A DNA stretch of 64,000 nucleotides from Psychrobacter sp. Cmf 22.2 (GTDB lineage Bacteria > Pseudomonadota > Gammaproteobacteria > Pseudomonadales > Moraxellaceae), in NCBI RefSeq assembly GCF_001921745.1, contig NZ_MRYA01000006.1, forward strand, positions 62,001-126,000. The letters are read 5' to 3'. The position numbers and the translations under genes were made by a program. Of the stretch, positions 53,411 through 63,608 are shown one piece after another; position 1 is the first letter of the stretch; the number at the start of each line of letters is the position of its first letter. Under the pieces are notes generated by a model. That model was not told the origin of the DNA and did not search any database. It saw nothing but the letters and a program-made list of their open reading frames with translations.

Positions 53411-54745
53411 ATGGTCGCAACCTCAATATGGCAAACGATCGCCGAGCATCCAGAATTTTTTGCCATGCTGACCATCCCACCAGTGACAGCGTTAGTCACT
53501 TGGTTGCATGTATGGATGGCATTGAAAATGCTGTTTTACCCCATTAGGTTTTGGGGTATACGTATACCTAATTTCCCGTTTTTTGGTTTGCCTGGACTTG
53601 GCTGGCAAGGTATCGTCCCACGTAAAGCTGGGAAAATCTCTGGAGTGATTGTCGATCAAACACTCTCAAAGCTTGGCTCACTTGAAGAGTTTTTTCAGGC
53701 GATGGAGCCTGAGCAGATGGCGGCTTTTATCACTGATACGGTTGATAAAAACCTTGAGCCACTTATTGATGAGATTATGCTGGAGCATTCTGGGGCGTTA
53801 TGGGGCAGTCTGCCGTATGCATTAAAACGCCGTATCTATACGCAAGCGCACCAAGAGCTACCGGACATCATGCAATCTTTGGTGACTGATCTGACATACC
53901 ATGTTGAAGATTTGGTCGATATGCGTCAAATGATCGTGAACAAGATGGAAAGCGATCGACGTTTAATGGTAAACATGTTTTTAAGAGTTGGCCAACATGA
54001 GATCAACTTTATTTGGCATATCAGTGCTTTAATTGGATTGGTCTTTGGTATTATCCAAATGTTTATCTTTTTGGTCGTACCACAGCATTGGACAGTGCCA
54101 TTCTTTGCTGCTATTTGGGGCTTGCTGACTAATTGGATTGCAATTTGGATGGTATTTAATCCAGTAGAGCCACGCTTTGTTTCTTATATAAAAGTTTTTG
54201 AGCGTTGTGATGGCTTTCCTTTTATAAAGCCGACGCTACCGCATATCGCGAAGTTTCGTTTCCAAGGCGGCTTTATGAAGCGCCAAGAAGAAGTATCTGA
54301 AGTGTTCGCTGAGATCGTAGTCAACGACCTTGTGACTTTAGAGAATATTATGAATGAGATGATGTATGGAGATCGAGCGGCGCAAACGCGTGAGCTGATG
54401 AAGTCGCACCTTTATCAGATATTAGAGTCGCCAGTGGTTCGAACGACTTTGCGTATGGGACTGGGTCGCCGTGAGTATGGACAATTGAAAAATACCATTA
54501 TCAATAAGTCGATCACTGCTACGATGGTGCCACTTCGAGATCCTGAACTCAACGAGAGCCGCGCAAGCAAAATATTTGGTCTGTTTCGTGATCGTATTCG
54601 TGCTTTATCGCCTTATGAGTTTCAAAACTTATTGCGTCCAGCATTCCGTGAGGATGAGATGACGTTGATCGTGCTTGGTGGTTTGACTGGGTTTTTAGCA
54701 GGTTGGTTGCATCTTGTTTTAGTGTTCTTTCCTGCGGTGCAGTAA
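53411..54745 (+). CDS. DUF445 family inner-membrane protein
   Basis: Product about 444 aa; ATG at 53411 with AGGA six bases upstream. The frame runs back to 53309 but without an RBS. N-terminal membrane segment (VTALVTWLHVWMALKMLFY), then GLGWQGIVPRKAGKISGVIV, a DUF445 hallmark. A central helical pair (IWHISALIGLVFGIIQMFIF and FAAIWGLLTNWIAIWMVF, about 200-255) is followed by a long cytoplasmic or periplasmic helical part. A C-terminal helix (LIVLGGLTGFLAGWLHLVLV) ends the protein. Homologues (YheB-like) have no settled function. It stands alone. Confidence 0.85.
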   Translation: MVATSIWQTIAEHPEFFAMLTIPPVTALVTWLHVWMALKMLFYPIRFWGIRIPNFPFFGLPGLGWQGIVPRKAGKISGVIVDQTLSKLGSLEEFFQAMEPEQMAAFITDTVDKNLEPLIDEIMLEHSGALWGSLPYALKRRIYTQAHQELPDIMQSLVTDLTYHVEDLVDMRQMIVNKMESDRRLMVNMFLRVGQHEINFIWHISALIGLVFGIIQMFIFLVVPQHWTVPFFAAIWGLLTNWIAIWMVFNPVEPRFVSYIKVFERCDGFPFIKPTLPHIAKFRFQGGFMKRQEEVSEVFAEIVVNDLVTLENIMNEMMYGDRAAQTRELMKSHLYQILESPVVRTTLRMGLGRREYGQLKNTIINKSITATMVPLRDPELNESRASKIFGLFRDRIRALSPYEFQNLLRPAFREDEMTLIVLGGLTGFLAGWLHLVLVFFPAVQ

Positions 54746-55003
54746 CCAATGATTTTGTTATAAAAACGTTTTGTAATTCTAAGTAGTCAATAAACACGTA
54801 TAGAAAATCAGTATTAAGTTAGATAGTCAATTCAAAATTTATCTTTACAAGGGAGTTGGAGGCTAATCGTACAGGTGTATGGTTGGCAAAGCTTGCGTTG
54901 TTTTGATTTTGACATGAGTAGACTATAGGTGCTTTTCAATGAATAAAAGCCCAATCCGCCACAGTAAACTATGACCGTATTAGGGTAAACAGGGTTAGAT
55001 TGT

Positions 55004-57016
55004 ATGTTAATCACAGAATTGGGTTATTTTGCCTTACTGGCTGCCTTTGTGTTGGCAATTTTGCAAGTTGTGTTGCCAACCATTGGTGTTATGCGTCATC
55101 AGGTCGCTTGGCAACGTCTTGCACCAAGTTTGGCTTGGGCGCAGTTTGCAGCGATGATTGTGTCGTTTGCAGCGCTGATGGCAGGCTTTTATTATAATGA
55201 TTTTAGCCTAGTCTATGTTGCACAGCACTCTAACACTTTATTGCCTTGGTATTACAAGCTATCAGCAACTTGGGGTGGTCACGAAGGGTCTTTACTGCTG
55301 TGGATGACCATCATGGCGACATGGTGTGCGCTTGTGTCTTATTTTAGTCGTGGCTTGCCGTTATCGATGCGAGCACGAGTGTTGGTCATTTTGGCAGCGG
55401 TACAGATGATGATGTTAGCGATGCTGATTTTTACCTCATCGCCATTTAATCGTACTCTGCCAAACATACCTGTCGATGGTGCGGATCTGAATCCGGTACT
55501 GCAAGATTTTGGTCTGATTATTCACCCACCTATGCTATACATGGGTTATGTGGGTATGGTTGTGCCCTTTGCTTTTTGTATGGCGGCATTGTGGGAGGGG
55601 CGTCTGGATGCGGTATGGACACGCTGGTCACGCCCTTGGGCCTTAGCTGCTTGGGGTTTTTTGACCATCGGTATCGCATTAGGTTCATGGTGGGCTTACT
55701 ACGAGCTTGGTTGGGGCGGTTGGTGGTTTTGGGATCCAGTAGAAAACGCGTCACTCATGCCTTGGCTTGCTGGAACAGCGTTATTACATTCGTTGGCAGT
55801 GACCGAGAAGCGCGGTGTATTCAAAGCTTGGACAATTATGCTAGCGATTTTTGCGTTTGCATTGAGTCTACTAGGGACGTTTTTGGTACGTTCAGGGGTC
55901 ATTACTTCGGTACATTCGTTCGCCGCTGATCCCACACGTGGTTTAGTCATTCTAGCCATCCTTGGTATTATCGTAGGCGGTGGTCTATTGATGTTTGCAG
56001 TACGAGGTTGGCGTTTGACGGTTGAAAGTCAGTATCAGCTTATCTCGCGTGAGTCATTCTTGGTTATTAACAACGCCATTATTCTGATTGCCACTTTAGT
56101 GGTCTTGCTTGGTACGCTTTATCCGATTATTGCAGATGCTTTCAATTTAGGTCAAGTATCCGTCGGCCCTCCTTATTTTAATGCATTGTTTGTCCCTTTG
56201 ACTTGGTTATTACTGCTTGCCATGGGTATGGGCTCTAACATTCGCTGGAAAAAGGACAAGCGTCCGCTGCTCGGCGTCGGTATGGTCATCGCAGCCAGTA
56301 GTCTGATATTGGCGGCGATCATCGCTTACTTTGTCCATCCATCATCTATGCTAAATATTGGTGTGACTTTGGCAGTAAGCTTTTGGGTACTGTTATGGAT
56401 GATTATTGATTTTAGAGATAAAACTAAAAATGCACCAAGTATGGTCAATGGACTGCGCCAACTGCGTCTTAGTTATTGGGGACAGCAAACTGCTCATATT
56501 GGGGTTTTAATCGCAGCGATTGGCGTGGCTTTTACCAGTAGCTTGAGTATTGAGCGCGATGTGGCTCTTGGACCTAATGATACTGTCCATGTTCAAGGCT
56601 ATGATTTTACTGTTAAAGACTTTCGTGAAGTAAAAGGAAGTAATTTTGATAGTATTCAAGCACAGGTGGCGGTCACGAAAGATGGGCGCGACGTTACAGT
56701 CTTATACCCTGAAAAGCGTACCTATATCATTAGTATGATGCCAATGACGGAAGCTGCGATTGACGCGAGTCTCATGCGCGACTTGTACGTCGCGCTTGGC
56801 GAGCCGATCGCTGAAGGTAGCAATCAATGGGCAGTGCGTATCTATGTAAAACCCTTGATTCGCTGGATATGGTTAGGGTCGATTATTATGGCTTTAGGAG
56901 CGCTGATTAGTATGTTGGATAACCGCTATCGTATTAAGAAAGTCAAAGCGTCACATAAGGTTGCTGATACTGTTAATAGTGCAGCCGTACCCGCAACGAC
57001 GCTTGGGGAGAAATAA
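55004..57016 (+). CDS. ccmF: Cytochrome c maturation protein CcmF
   Basis: Product 670 aa, usual length for CcmF, with about 14 membrane helices. The tryptophan-rich haem-binding WWD segment is GWGGWWFWDPVENASLMPWL (about 228-247). Conserved His residues sit around GGHEGSLLLW (near 91), in IIHPPMLYMGYVG (about 170) and at HSFA. CcmF-CcmH is the haem lyase joining haem to apocytochrome c in the periplasm. First of four overlapping genes; ccmG starts one base after its stop. Confidence 0.96.
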   Translation: MLITELGYFALLAAFVLAILQVVLPTIGVMRHQVAWQRLAPSLAWAQFAAMIVSFAALMAGFYYNDFSLVYVAQHSNTLLPWYYKLSATWGGHEGSLLLWMTIMATWCALVSYFSRGLPLSMRARVLVILAAVQMMMLAMLIFTSSPFNRTLPNIPVDGADLNPVLQDFGLIIHPPMLYMGYVGMVVPFAFCMAALWEGRLDAVWTRWSRPWALAAWGFLTIGIALGSWWAYYELGWGGWWFWDPVENASLMPWLAGTALLHSLAVTEKRGVFKAWTIMLAIFAFALSLLGTFLVRSGVITSVHSFAADPTRGLVILAILGIIVGGGLLMFAVRGWRLTVESQYQLISRESFLVINNAIILIATLVVLLGTLYPIIADAFNLGQVSVGPPYFNALFVPLTWLLLLAMGMGSNIRWKKDKRPLLGVGMVIAASSLILAAIIAYFVHPSSMLNIGVTLAVSFWVLLWMIIDFRDKTKNAPSMVNGLRQLRLSYWGQQTAHIGVLIAAIGVAFTSSLSIERDVALGPNDTVHVQGYDFTVKDFREVKGSNFDSIQAQVAVTKDGRDVTVLYPEKRTYIISMMPMTEAAIDASLMRDLYVALGEPIAEGSNQWAVRIYVKPLIRWIWLGSIIMALGALISMLDNRYRIKKVKASHKVADTVNSAAVPATTLGEK

Positions 57017-57017
57017 G

Positions 57018-57671
57018 ATGAGTCAATCGGATAAGACCCCTAACAACCAGCAGAACAAGGCACAGCATCATAAGACGATGAATAAAAAACAACTCAAAGT
57101 ATGGTTTTTAGTGCCGTTTATTGTGTTTTTGGGACTAATGGTAATGCTTTATATGCGCTTGGGTAAGCCTACTGATATTGTGGCTAATATGGCTCTTGAG
57201 CGGCCAGTACCTGCATTTGAGCTACCGTTGTTGTCAGACACTAGCCGTATTATGACCAATGACAATTTGCCCGATAAACCGTTTTTGATGAATATCTGGG
57301 GCTCTTGGTGTCCAACTTGTGTTATTGAACATCCGTTTTTGATGGAGCTAGAAGAGCGCGGTGTCAATTTGGTTGGTGTCAATTACAAAGATGATATTGG
57401 TGATGCGCTAAGCTATTTGAACCGAGGTGGCGATCCGTTTTCGATGTCCATTCAAGATTTATCAGGTCAGTTTGCACTAGATCTAGGTTTAACTGGAGCT
57501 CCTGAAACCTTTATCGTTGATGGCGAGGGTATTATACGTCAGCACATTGTTGGAGAGGTTAACGAGGCCAACTGGCAAGAACGTATCATGCCTTGCTTGA
57601 TGGTACTTAATGAAGCCAATAAAAATGGCAGCAGCCCAGATCCAAGTCAAGTTGGGGAGGCATGCAAATGA
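57018..57671 (+). CDS. ccmG: Thiol:disulfide interchange protein CcmG/DsbE
   Basis: Product 217 aa. A polar N-terminus (about 25 residues), one membrane anchor (WFLVPFIVFLGLMVMLYMRL, about 30-49), then a thioredoxin fold with redox pair WGSWCPTCVIEHP (Cys98, Cys101) and cis-Pro segment GLTGAPETFIVDGEG. It reduces the apocytochrome c haem-binding cysteines in the periplasm. GGGGAG seven bases before the ATG at 57018; an upstream frame reaching 56961 is not the start. Confidence 0.95.
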   Translation: MSQSDKTPNNQQNKAQHHKTMNKKQLKVWFLVPFIVFLGLMVMLYMRLGKPTDIVANMALERPVPAFELPLLSDTSRIMTNDNLPDKPFLMNIWGSWCPTCVIEHPFLMELEERGVNLVGVNYKDDIGDALSYLNRGGDPFSMSIQDLSGQFALDLGLTGAPETFIVDGEGIIRQHIVGEVNEANWQERIMPCLMVLNEANKNGSSPDPSQVGEACK

Positions 57672-58225
57672 AAGCCGCTCAAATAACAACGGCTATTGTA
57701 CTAAGGTTAGTAAGCCTTGTATTGGCGTGCCTACTGAGTATGACAGCTTACGCAGCAATCGATGTTTACGACTTTGATTCAGTGCAGCAAGAAGCTCAGT
57801 ATCGCGGACTGATTGAGGAGCTGCGTTGCCCTAAATGTCAAAACCAAAACCTTGCAGGCTCTGATGCGCCGATTGCACAAGATTTAAAGCAAAAAACTTA
57901 CGACATGGTTAAGGATGGACGTAGTGACGCAGAGATACGCAGCTATATGCAAGAGCGTTATGGTGATTTTATTACTTACAAGCCGCCTGTCCGCCCATCA
58001 ACATGGATACTGTGGTTTTTTCCACCGTTATTATTGCTCTTTTTGATTGCCGGCTGGTTTTGGCAGAGTAAACGTCGACAACTGGCGGCTCAAGGCGTTA
58101 CTAATAAGATAGTTGATAGCCCTGCCGCAGCGTTGACGCCTGCAGAAAAGGCTGAACTGGATCGTCTGTTATCACGTTCAAACAGTATTGATCACGATGT
58201 CACAAGCAAAGAGGACAAAAAATGA
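57668..58225 (+). CDS. ccmH: Cytochrome c maturation protein CcmH (CycL type)
   Basis: Product about 185 aa. ATG at 57668 (GGAGG seven bases upstream) overlaps the ccmG stop as ATGA. A signal peptide to about residue 27 (LACLLSMTAYAA), then the redox motif LRCPKCQNQNLAGSDAPIAQ (about 54-73) and a C-terminal membrane anchor (STWILWFFPPLLLLFLIAGW). It binds apocytochrome with CcmF and CcmG. The N-terminal half of the E. coli CcmH; the C-terminal half is the separate ccmI here. Confidence 0.95.
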   Translation: MKAAQITTAIVLRLVSLVLACLLSMTAYAAIDVYDFDSVQQEAQYRGLIEELRCPKCQNQNLAGSDAPIAQDLKQKTYDMVKDGRSDAEIRSYMQERYGDFITYKPPVRPSTWILWFFPPLLLLFLIAGWFWQSKRRQLAAQGVTNKIVDSPAAALTPAEKAELDRLLSRSNSIDHDVTSKEDKK

Positions 58226-59502
58226 CCCTATTTTCTACTGCTGGCTTATTTATTGCCCTAAGTTTACTCGTAGCCTTAATTCTTGCAGTCATCGTGATTA
58301 CACCATGGCTACGTGCCACACGTCTAAAAAACAATCCTGTAGACAATCAATTGTTAGATATCAACGTAACTGTGTTTCGTGAGCGCCTAGCAGAGCTTAA
58401 AAGTGATAAAGACAGCGGCACTATTGATGATAGCCATTATCAAAATCAAAAGCTTGAGCTTGAACGTCAGCTATTAGATGCGCAGCGACAAGTGGCACCA
58501 ATGATAAATCCAGGTGTCAAAAGTCGTTTAATAATTATTGTCTGGGTGCCAGTGATGGCAGCGATGGCGTACTTAATGATAAGCGATCGCACTCCAGTGT
58601 TTGAGCTATGGCAAGCAGAAGATAAAGTTGGACAGGTAGCCGATGATCTCCTGACAGGTAAGATTGATCAGCCACCAGAGTGGGCTATTGAAGATGGTCG
58701 TCAACTGATTACTGCTATGCAGACCAATGTCCATCGTCATGCTGACGATCCTGATCGCTGGATGCGCCTATCAGAGCTGTTTTTATCCCTTGAGGTGACT
58801 GACTCTGCATTAGAAGCTTTATCTAGAGCGTATCGTTTATCTCCTGATAATGAAGAGATCGCAACCACTTATGCGCAAATTAGCTTTTTTGCTAATGAAG
58901 GCCAACTGGATGCTGATAGCCGCCGCGTATTACAAGGTGTGTTGCGTAATAACCCGCAGCATGAAGGCGCGCAAATGCTAATGGCAATGGGTGAAGCACG
59001 TGCTAGTAACTTTGAACAAGCACAAGGCTGGATCAAAAGATTACGAGCAAGTATTGCAGCCAAACCAGGCGATCATACCCGAGCGCTGGCAAGTTTGGAT
59101 GAGTTGAGTGCCAACGTAACAGGGCAGCAGCAGCGAGCCGCTGAAGGGGTTAATGTCACTGTAAGCGTCAATCCTAGTTTATTGCCATTGGTTAAAGGCG
59201 ATGACGTGTTGTTTGTTGCTATTCGTGATGTCAACGGCGGTCCACCGTTTGCAGCCAAGCGTTTGCCGATTAGTGTGATTAAACAAGGTGAGGCCAATAT
59301 AAGTTTAAGTGACATTGATGCTATGATACCTGAGCGGACGCTACAATCAGCACGTGCCGCAAAAACCCAACTGGCTGTTATTGCTCGTATTAGTCATAAT
59401 GGCAATGCTAGTGCAGAGTCAGGTGATTTGTCAGGTAACCCTGTGGTGATTAGTGCCGATCAAAAACAAGTCAATGTTGAAATTAATCAGCAGATACCAT
59501 AA
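58222..59502 (+). CDS. ccmI: Cytochrome c biogenesis protein CcmI
   Basis: Product 426 aa. Two membrane helices (about 5-27 and 105-122), a cytoplasmic loop with VTVFRERLAELKSDKDSGTI, then a TPR-rich periplasmic domain (about 150-290, WMRLSELFLSLEVTDSALEA and following). A C-terminal beta domain is also visible. CcmI is the apocytochrome c chaperone that hands substrate to CcmF/H. ATGA overlap with ccmH. A CGCTATAG/CTATAGCG hairpin without T tract follows at 59527-59548. Confidence 0.92.
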   Translation: MTLFSTAGLFIALSLLVALILAVIVITPWLRATRLKNNPVDNQLLDINVTVFRERLAELKSDKDSGTIDDSHYQNQKLELERQLLDAQRQVAPMINPGVKSRLIIIVWVPVMAAMAYLMISDRTPVFELWQAEDKVGQVADDLLTGKIDQPPEWAIEDGRQLITAMQTNVHRHADDPDRWMRLSELFLSLEVTDSALEALSRAYRLSPDNEEIATTYAQISFFANEGQLDADSRRVLQGVLRNNPQHEGAQMLMAMGEARASNFEQAQGWIKRLRASIAAKPGDHTRALASLDELSANVTGQQQRAAEGVNVTVSVNPSLLPLVKGDDVLFVAIRDVNGGPPFAAKRLPISVIKQGEANISLSDIDAMIPERTLQSARAAKTQLAVIARISHNGNASAESGDLSGNPVVISADQKQVNVEINQQIP

Positions 59503-59661
59503 CTTTAAAAAGCTCAACAATCTAAGCGCTATAGTCGTTGCTATAGCGTGCAATTGCGTTATATGAACAGCTAAGTCATACCTACATACGGTACTAATAC
59601 CAAAAAAACTTGAGCTTTATAAAGTCACAAGGTAAGGTGTATCTGGCATTCGCGCAATTAA

Positions 59662-60357
<696 letters not shown>

Positions 60358-60385
60358 TCGTTTTCTCATACCCTTTGGATTAATA

Positions 60386-60413
60386 AAAACCCTGCTCATT
60401 GGCAGGGTTTTTT
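60386..60413 (+). terminator. adk terminator
   Basis: AAAACCCTGC and GCAGGGTTTT form a perfect 10-bp stem around six bases, followed by TT. 28 bases after the adk stop. Confidence 0.88.
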
Positions 60414-60459
60414 GATGGCGTCTTATAACCACGTAATACTATAATAGTTTATCCATAAA

Positions 60460-60491
60460 AAAACCGTCTACCATAATGAGGCGACGGTTTT
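60460..60491 (-). terminator. secB terminator
   Basis: AAAACCGTC and GACGGTTTT pair (9 bp) around 14 bases, with a T-rich tail on the minus strand. 17 bases after the secB stop. Confidence 0.75.
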
Positions 60492-60508
60492 AAAATGAAC
60501 AACAGTAT

Positions 60509-60961
60509 TTATGCGTTACCTTCAGCATCGACCTGCGCTTGCTGTTGGCTTTGCGCGTAGGCTTGATCAAAATTGACTGGAGCAAGCAGTAACTGCGGGA
60601 AGCTACCACGAGTAACGATGTCACTAATAACTTCACGCGCATAAGGGAACAAAACATTAGGGCAATAAGCGCCTAGAATCTGTCCAATTTGATCGTCAGG
60701 GATATTCTTTAACAAAAAGATGCCAGCCTGATGAACCTCAGCGATAAACGCTGGTTCTTCCGCATTCTTAGCGGTAACGCTTACTGTTAAGATAACTTGG
60801 TAGTGATCGTCATCAAGCTTTTCAGCATTACTTGATAGATTGATGTCCAGCTCAGGGTTCCACTCTTTGGTGAATACACTCGCGCCTGGTACTTCAAGCG
60901 ACATATCTTTTACGTAGATGCGTTCTAGTGCTAATTGCGGTTGTGCTTGTTCTTCAGCCAT
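60509..60961 (-). CDS. secB: Protein-export chaperone SecB
   Basis: Product about 150 aa from the ATG at 60961; GAGGA lies six bases before it, while the ATG at 60967 abuts it. Motifs: [20 protein letters not shown] (about 12-31), [20 protein letters not shown] and the C-terminal [20 protein letters not shown]. SecB is a tetrameric chaperone that hands unfolded exported proteins to SecA. In the same order as E. coli yibN-grxC-secB. Confidence 0.97.
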   Translation of the reverse strand: MAEEQAQPQLALERIYVKDMSLEVPGASVFTKEWNPELDINLSSNAEKLDDDHYQVILTVSVTAKNAEEPAFIAEVHQAGIFLLKNIPDDQIGQILGAYCPNVLFPYAREVISDIVTRGSFPQLLLAPVNFDQAYAQSQQQAQVDAEGNA

Positions 60962-61166
60962 GTTCATTCCTCGAATAAATAATACAATGTGTCGTTATTG
61001 TCTTAATAACATCGTTTTAATAACAACGTACGATATCAAGCTACATTATTACAAGCTGGGGCAAGAATAACAATAGTCTGTCATCTATTGTCTAATACTA
61101 TAATTAGAATTAGCCAAAGATGATTAATATAGTCGTTATGTCTTCATATAGTACATGTAAAGCAGA

Positions 61167-61430
61167 TTAACCTGCTAATAACTCATCAAGCTTGCCTTGC
61201 TGATTCATTTGATTCAATTCATCAAAGCCACCAACAAAAGTATCACCAACAAAGATTTGTGGCACAGTACGATAGTTATTGGTTTTTTGCATCAATGCAC
61301 GGCGCTCATCACTACTCATATCGTGCATGCCAATTTCTTCATAGTCAACGCCTTTATTCTTTAGCAATTGTTTGGCGTTTGTGCAATAAGGGCAGATAGG
61401 CGTTGTATAAACTTTAACTGAAGCAGTCAT
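61167..61430 (-). CDS. grxC: Glutaredoxin 3
   Basis: Product 87 aa. Active site TTPICPYCTNAKQLL (Cys13, Cys16), GSH-binding TVPQIFVGDTFVGGFDEL (cis-Pro and Gly-Gly). A glutathione-dependent disulfide reductase. RBS AAGGAT before the ATG. Lies between secB and yibN, each with its own gap of over 200 bp, so separate promoters are likely. Confidence 0.96.
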   Translation of the reverse strand: MTASVKVYTTPICPYCTNAKQLLKNKGVDYEEIGMHDMSSDERRALMQKTNNYRTVPQIFVGDTFVGGFDELNQMNQQGKLDELLAG

Positions 61431-61618
61431 AAGATATCCTTAATTATTAAATATTATATAAAGTATCTATTGTCTTGGATTAAATAGATTTATGATAAGT
61501 GTATATTTGATTGCGCTTACTATAAAGTGGGGATAGGTATGGTAAATTCAAGCCAGCCCGTTATAAAAGGCGATTAAACACTGTCAAGCGCCTATGATCG
61601 TTGAATCGGCTTCCATAA

Positions 61619-61649
61619 AAAAAGACACAACGGGTAGTCATGTCTTTTT
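61619..61649 (-). terminator. yibN terminator
   Basis: AAAAAGACA and TGTCTTTTT pair (9 bp) around 13 bases, with flanking A/T runs, 20 bases after the yibN stop. Stem is AT-rich, so strength is moderate. Confidence 0.6.
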
Positions 61650-61668
61650 ATTCGTTCTGAGAATAGGC

Positions 61669-62124
61669 TTACTTATGTAAGCTAGGCTTCGTCTTACCTT
61701 TGCCCTTGGGTTTGGCATCTTTTAGTCCTACTAAGGGCATACCCGCTGCTTGCCAGCCGCCCACACCGCCTTCTAAGCGATAGACGCTATCTTTACCAAT
61801 CATCTGGATAGCCGCACCTGCTTGTACACCCATGTCACAAATGATAATCACTGGCTGTTCAATTGCGCGAATCTCATCTAAGTGATCTTTGAGCTCTGTA
61901 AAAGGGATATTACGACTGCCTTGGATGTAGCCGGTGGCAAACTTCTTTTTGGCGCGAATATCAATCAGCTGCGCATTTTGAGAGTTGACCATCATACCGA
62001 GGGTATTTGGCGACACTTTTTTGCCGCTACGTTTGTTTTCAATGGTAAAAAACAGTACGGCAAGTACGGCTAAGATACCAAATAAAAACGGGTGGTTGCC
62101 CACAAATTCAAGCGCACGATCCAA
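61669..62124 (-). CDS. yibN: Membrane-anchored rhodanese-like protein (YibN)
   Basis: Product 151 aa; start TTG at 62124 preceded by GGAGG at six bases, an ideal site. One N-terminal membrane helix (PFLFGILAVLAVLFFTIENK, about 12-31), then a rhodanese domain with AQLIDIRAKKKFATGYIQGS (about 52-71), PVIIICDMGVQAGAAI with the active Cys, and VYRLEGGVGGWQAAGMPLVG. E. coli YibN has the same neighbours grxC and secB and has been linked to membrane protein insertion and sulfur transfer. Function here is by family. Confidence 0.9.
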   Translation of the reverse strand: MDRALEFVGNHPFLFGILAVLAVLFFTIENKRSGKKVSPNTLGMMVNSQNAQLIDIRAKKKFATGYIQGSRNIPFTELKDHLDEIRAIEQPVIIICDMGVQAGAAIQMIGKDSVYRLEGGVGGWQAAGMPLVGLKDAKPKGKGKTKPSLHK

Positions 62125-62275
62125 ACCAAACCTCCAAGAAAATAAGTGTTCTATTAAGCTGAGAAGACAGCTTAATGATTTTGAACAAGGCGCTATTATA
62201 CCGATTAGGTCATCTATAGTAAATGTATGATGAGCAACCTACGTTTTAATAGTGCGGATTTGATAAATAGCGTTA

Positions 62276-63379
62276 TTAATATGGCTTAGTATCAGCCTCT
62301 GCTTGCAAGGTCACAAGGTTTTCGACTCGGCGCTGTAGCACATCACCATCAGCTACCGCTTGCCATAACGCGCAACCTTTGCTGTTATGAGTATGTTTGC
62401 AATCACGAAACTTACAGTCACCGGCAAGCGGCGCAAGCTCAATAAAACCTGAAATAATATCGTCAGGATCTAAATGCCAGATACCATATTCGCGAATACC
62501 AGGCGTATCGACGATGCCGCCTTGGGTAAGATCGTCTGGATTAAACGGCAATAAACGACTGGTGGTGGTGGTATGCTGGCCAAGTTTTGAGTTTTCAGAA
62601 ATGATATTAACGCTCTGCGCCGAATCAGGTAGTAAAGCATTAATTAAGCTGCTTTTACCGACGCCAGACTGACCGGCAAAAATAACTAGTTTTTTGTCTA
62701 TGTAGCGTTTTAGCTCATCAAGTCCCTGCTGCTCATCATTATTGGCAATGTTTTCGGGGCAATCAACTGAAGTCAGCACGCTCTCATAACCAAGAGCCGC
62801 GTATTGTGCCAATAGCTCACTAGTATCGATGCCGTTTTCTTGCGCCAGTAGGTCGGCTTTGTTAAGCACTAATAATGGCTTGACGCCAGCGTGATGACAG
62901 ACGACCAAATAGCGATCGATAAGGGTTGGCGCAGCAGCTGGCAGCGGCGCAAACACGATTGCTAAAATATCGACATTGGCGGCGACAGGTTTGAGCTTAT
63001 GATAACGATCTGGGCGTGAGACAAGAGAGGTACGCGGTTGTACAGATTCAATACGCCCAAAACCAGTATTGGGGTCTGCCGTCCAGCGTACGTGGTCGCC
63101 TGCCGCTAGCATAGGAAGGTTGGTACGCACATGACAGCGCCATATATCGCCCATCTCAAGCGCTTGCCAAAAAGGCTCAGGATCATCGGGTGCAATCTCT
63201 GGCTGTACGGGCATGTCTGCTGGCAAGCTTGTGATTTGTACTTCTAACTGCTTACCATAATGCGCCATGACCACACCATCCATCAAGCTCTCATCGATGC
63301 TCTCTTGACTCTCGAGCTGCTGCTTGTCAATGCGACGAATCTGTTGTTTAGTCAGTTTGCGTTGCCGGATTAGTGCCAT
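62276..63379 (-). CDS. rsgA: Ribosome small-subunit-dependent GTPase A
   Basis: Product about 367 aa from the ATG at 63379 (AGG ten bases upstream); a start at 63436 would add non-conserved residues. OB-fold N-terminal region, then a circularly permuted GTPase domain: G4 LVLNKADL, G1 FAGQSGVGKSSLINAL (about 234-249) and G3 VDTPGIREYGI. The zinc site CKFRDCKHTHNSKGCALWQA (about 321-340) has three Cys and His. RsgA checks the decoding centre during 30S assembly. Divergent from orn. Confidence 0.95.
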   Translation of the reverse strand: MALIRQRKLTKQQIRRIDKQQLESQESIDESLMDGVVMAHYGKQLEVQITSLPADMPVQPEIAPDDPEPFWQALEMGDIWRCHVRTNLPMLAAGDHVRWTADPNTGFGRIESVQPRTSLVSRPDRYHKLKPVAANVDILAIVFAPLPAAAPTLIDRYLVVCHHAGVKPLLVLNKADLLAQENGIDTSELLAQYAALGYESVLTSVDCPENIANNDEQQGLDELKRYIDKKLVIFAGQSGVGKSSLINALLPDSAQSVNIISENSKLGQHTTTTSRLLPFNPDDLTQGGIVDTPGIREYGIWHLDPDDIISGFIELAPLAGDCKFRDCKHTHNSKGCALWQAVADGDVLQRRVENLVTLQAEADTKPY

Positions 63380-63608
63380 GGGTTTGTGACCTATTATAAA
63401 AATATTGCTAAGTGTAGCGTGAAAATTTGCTAACATACAGCCTAAAGCGTCTATAGCAGATAGGGGTTTTGTAATATTTTGAACTTTTTAGTTTTTTTAC
63501 ACCAGCAGACGTGCAGTGATGCTAAACAAACATCATTATCGTTATGTAATTTATACAACGAAACTTACTTGAATATTGTTTCAAACTTTATTGACCATAG
63601 GACAGAAT

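Noticed and set aside
53209..53499. Minus-strand frame in the mrdA/DUF445 gap
   Set aside because: Overlaps the DUF445 start and has no RBS or recognisable features.
59527..59548. CGCTATAG/CTATAGCG hairpin after ccmI as terminator
   Set aside because: Perfect 8-bp stem, but no T tract follows; left unclassified.
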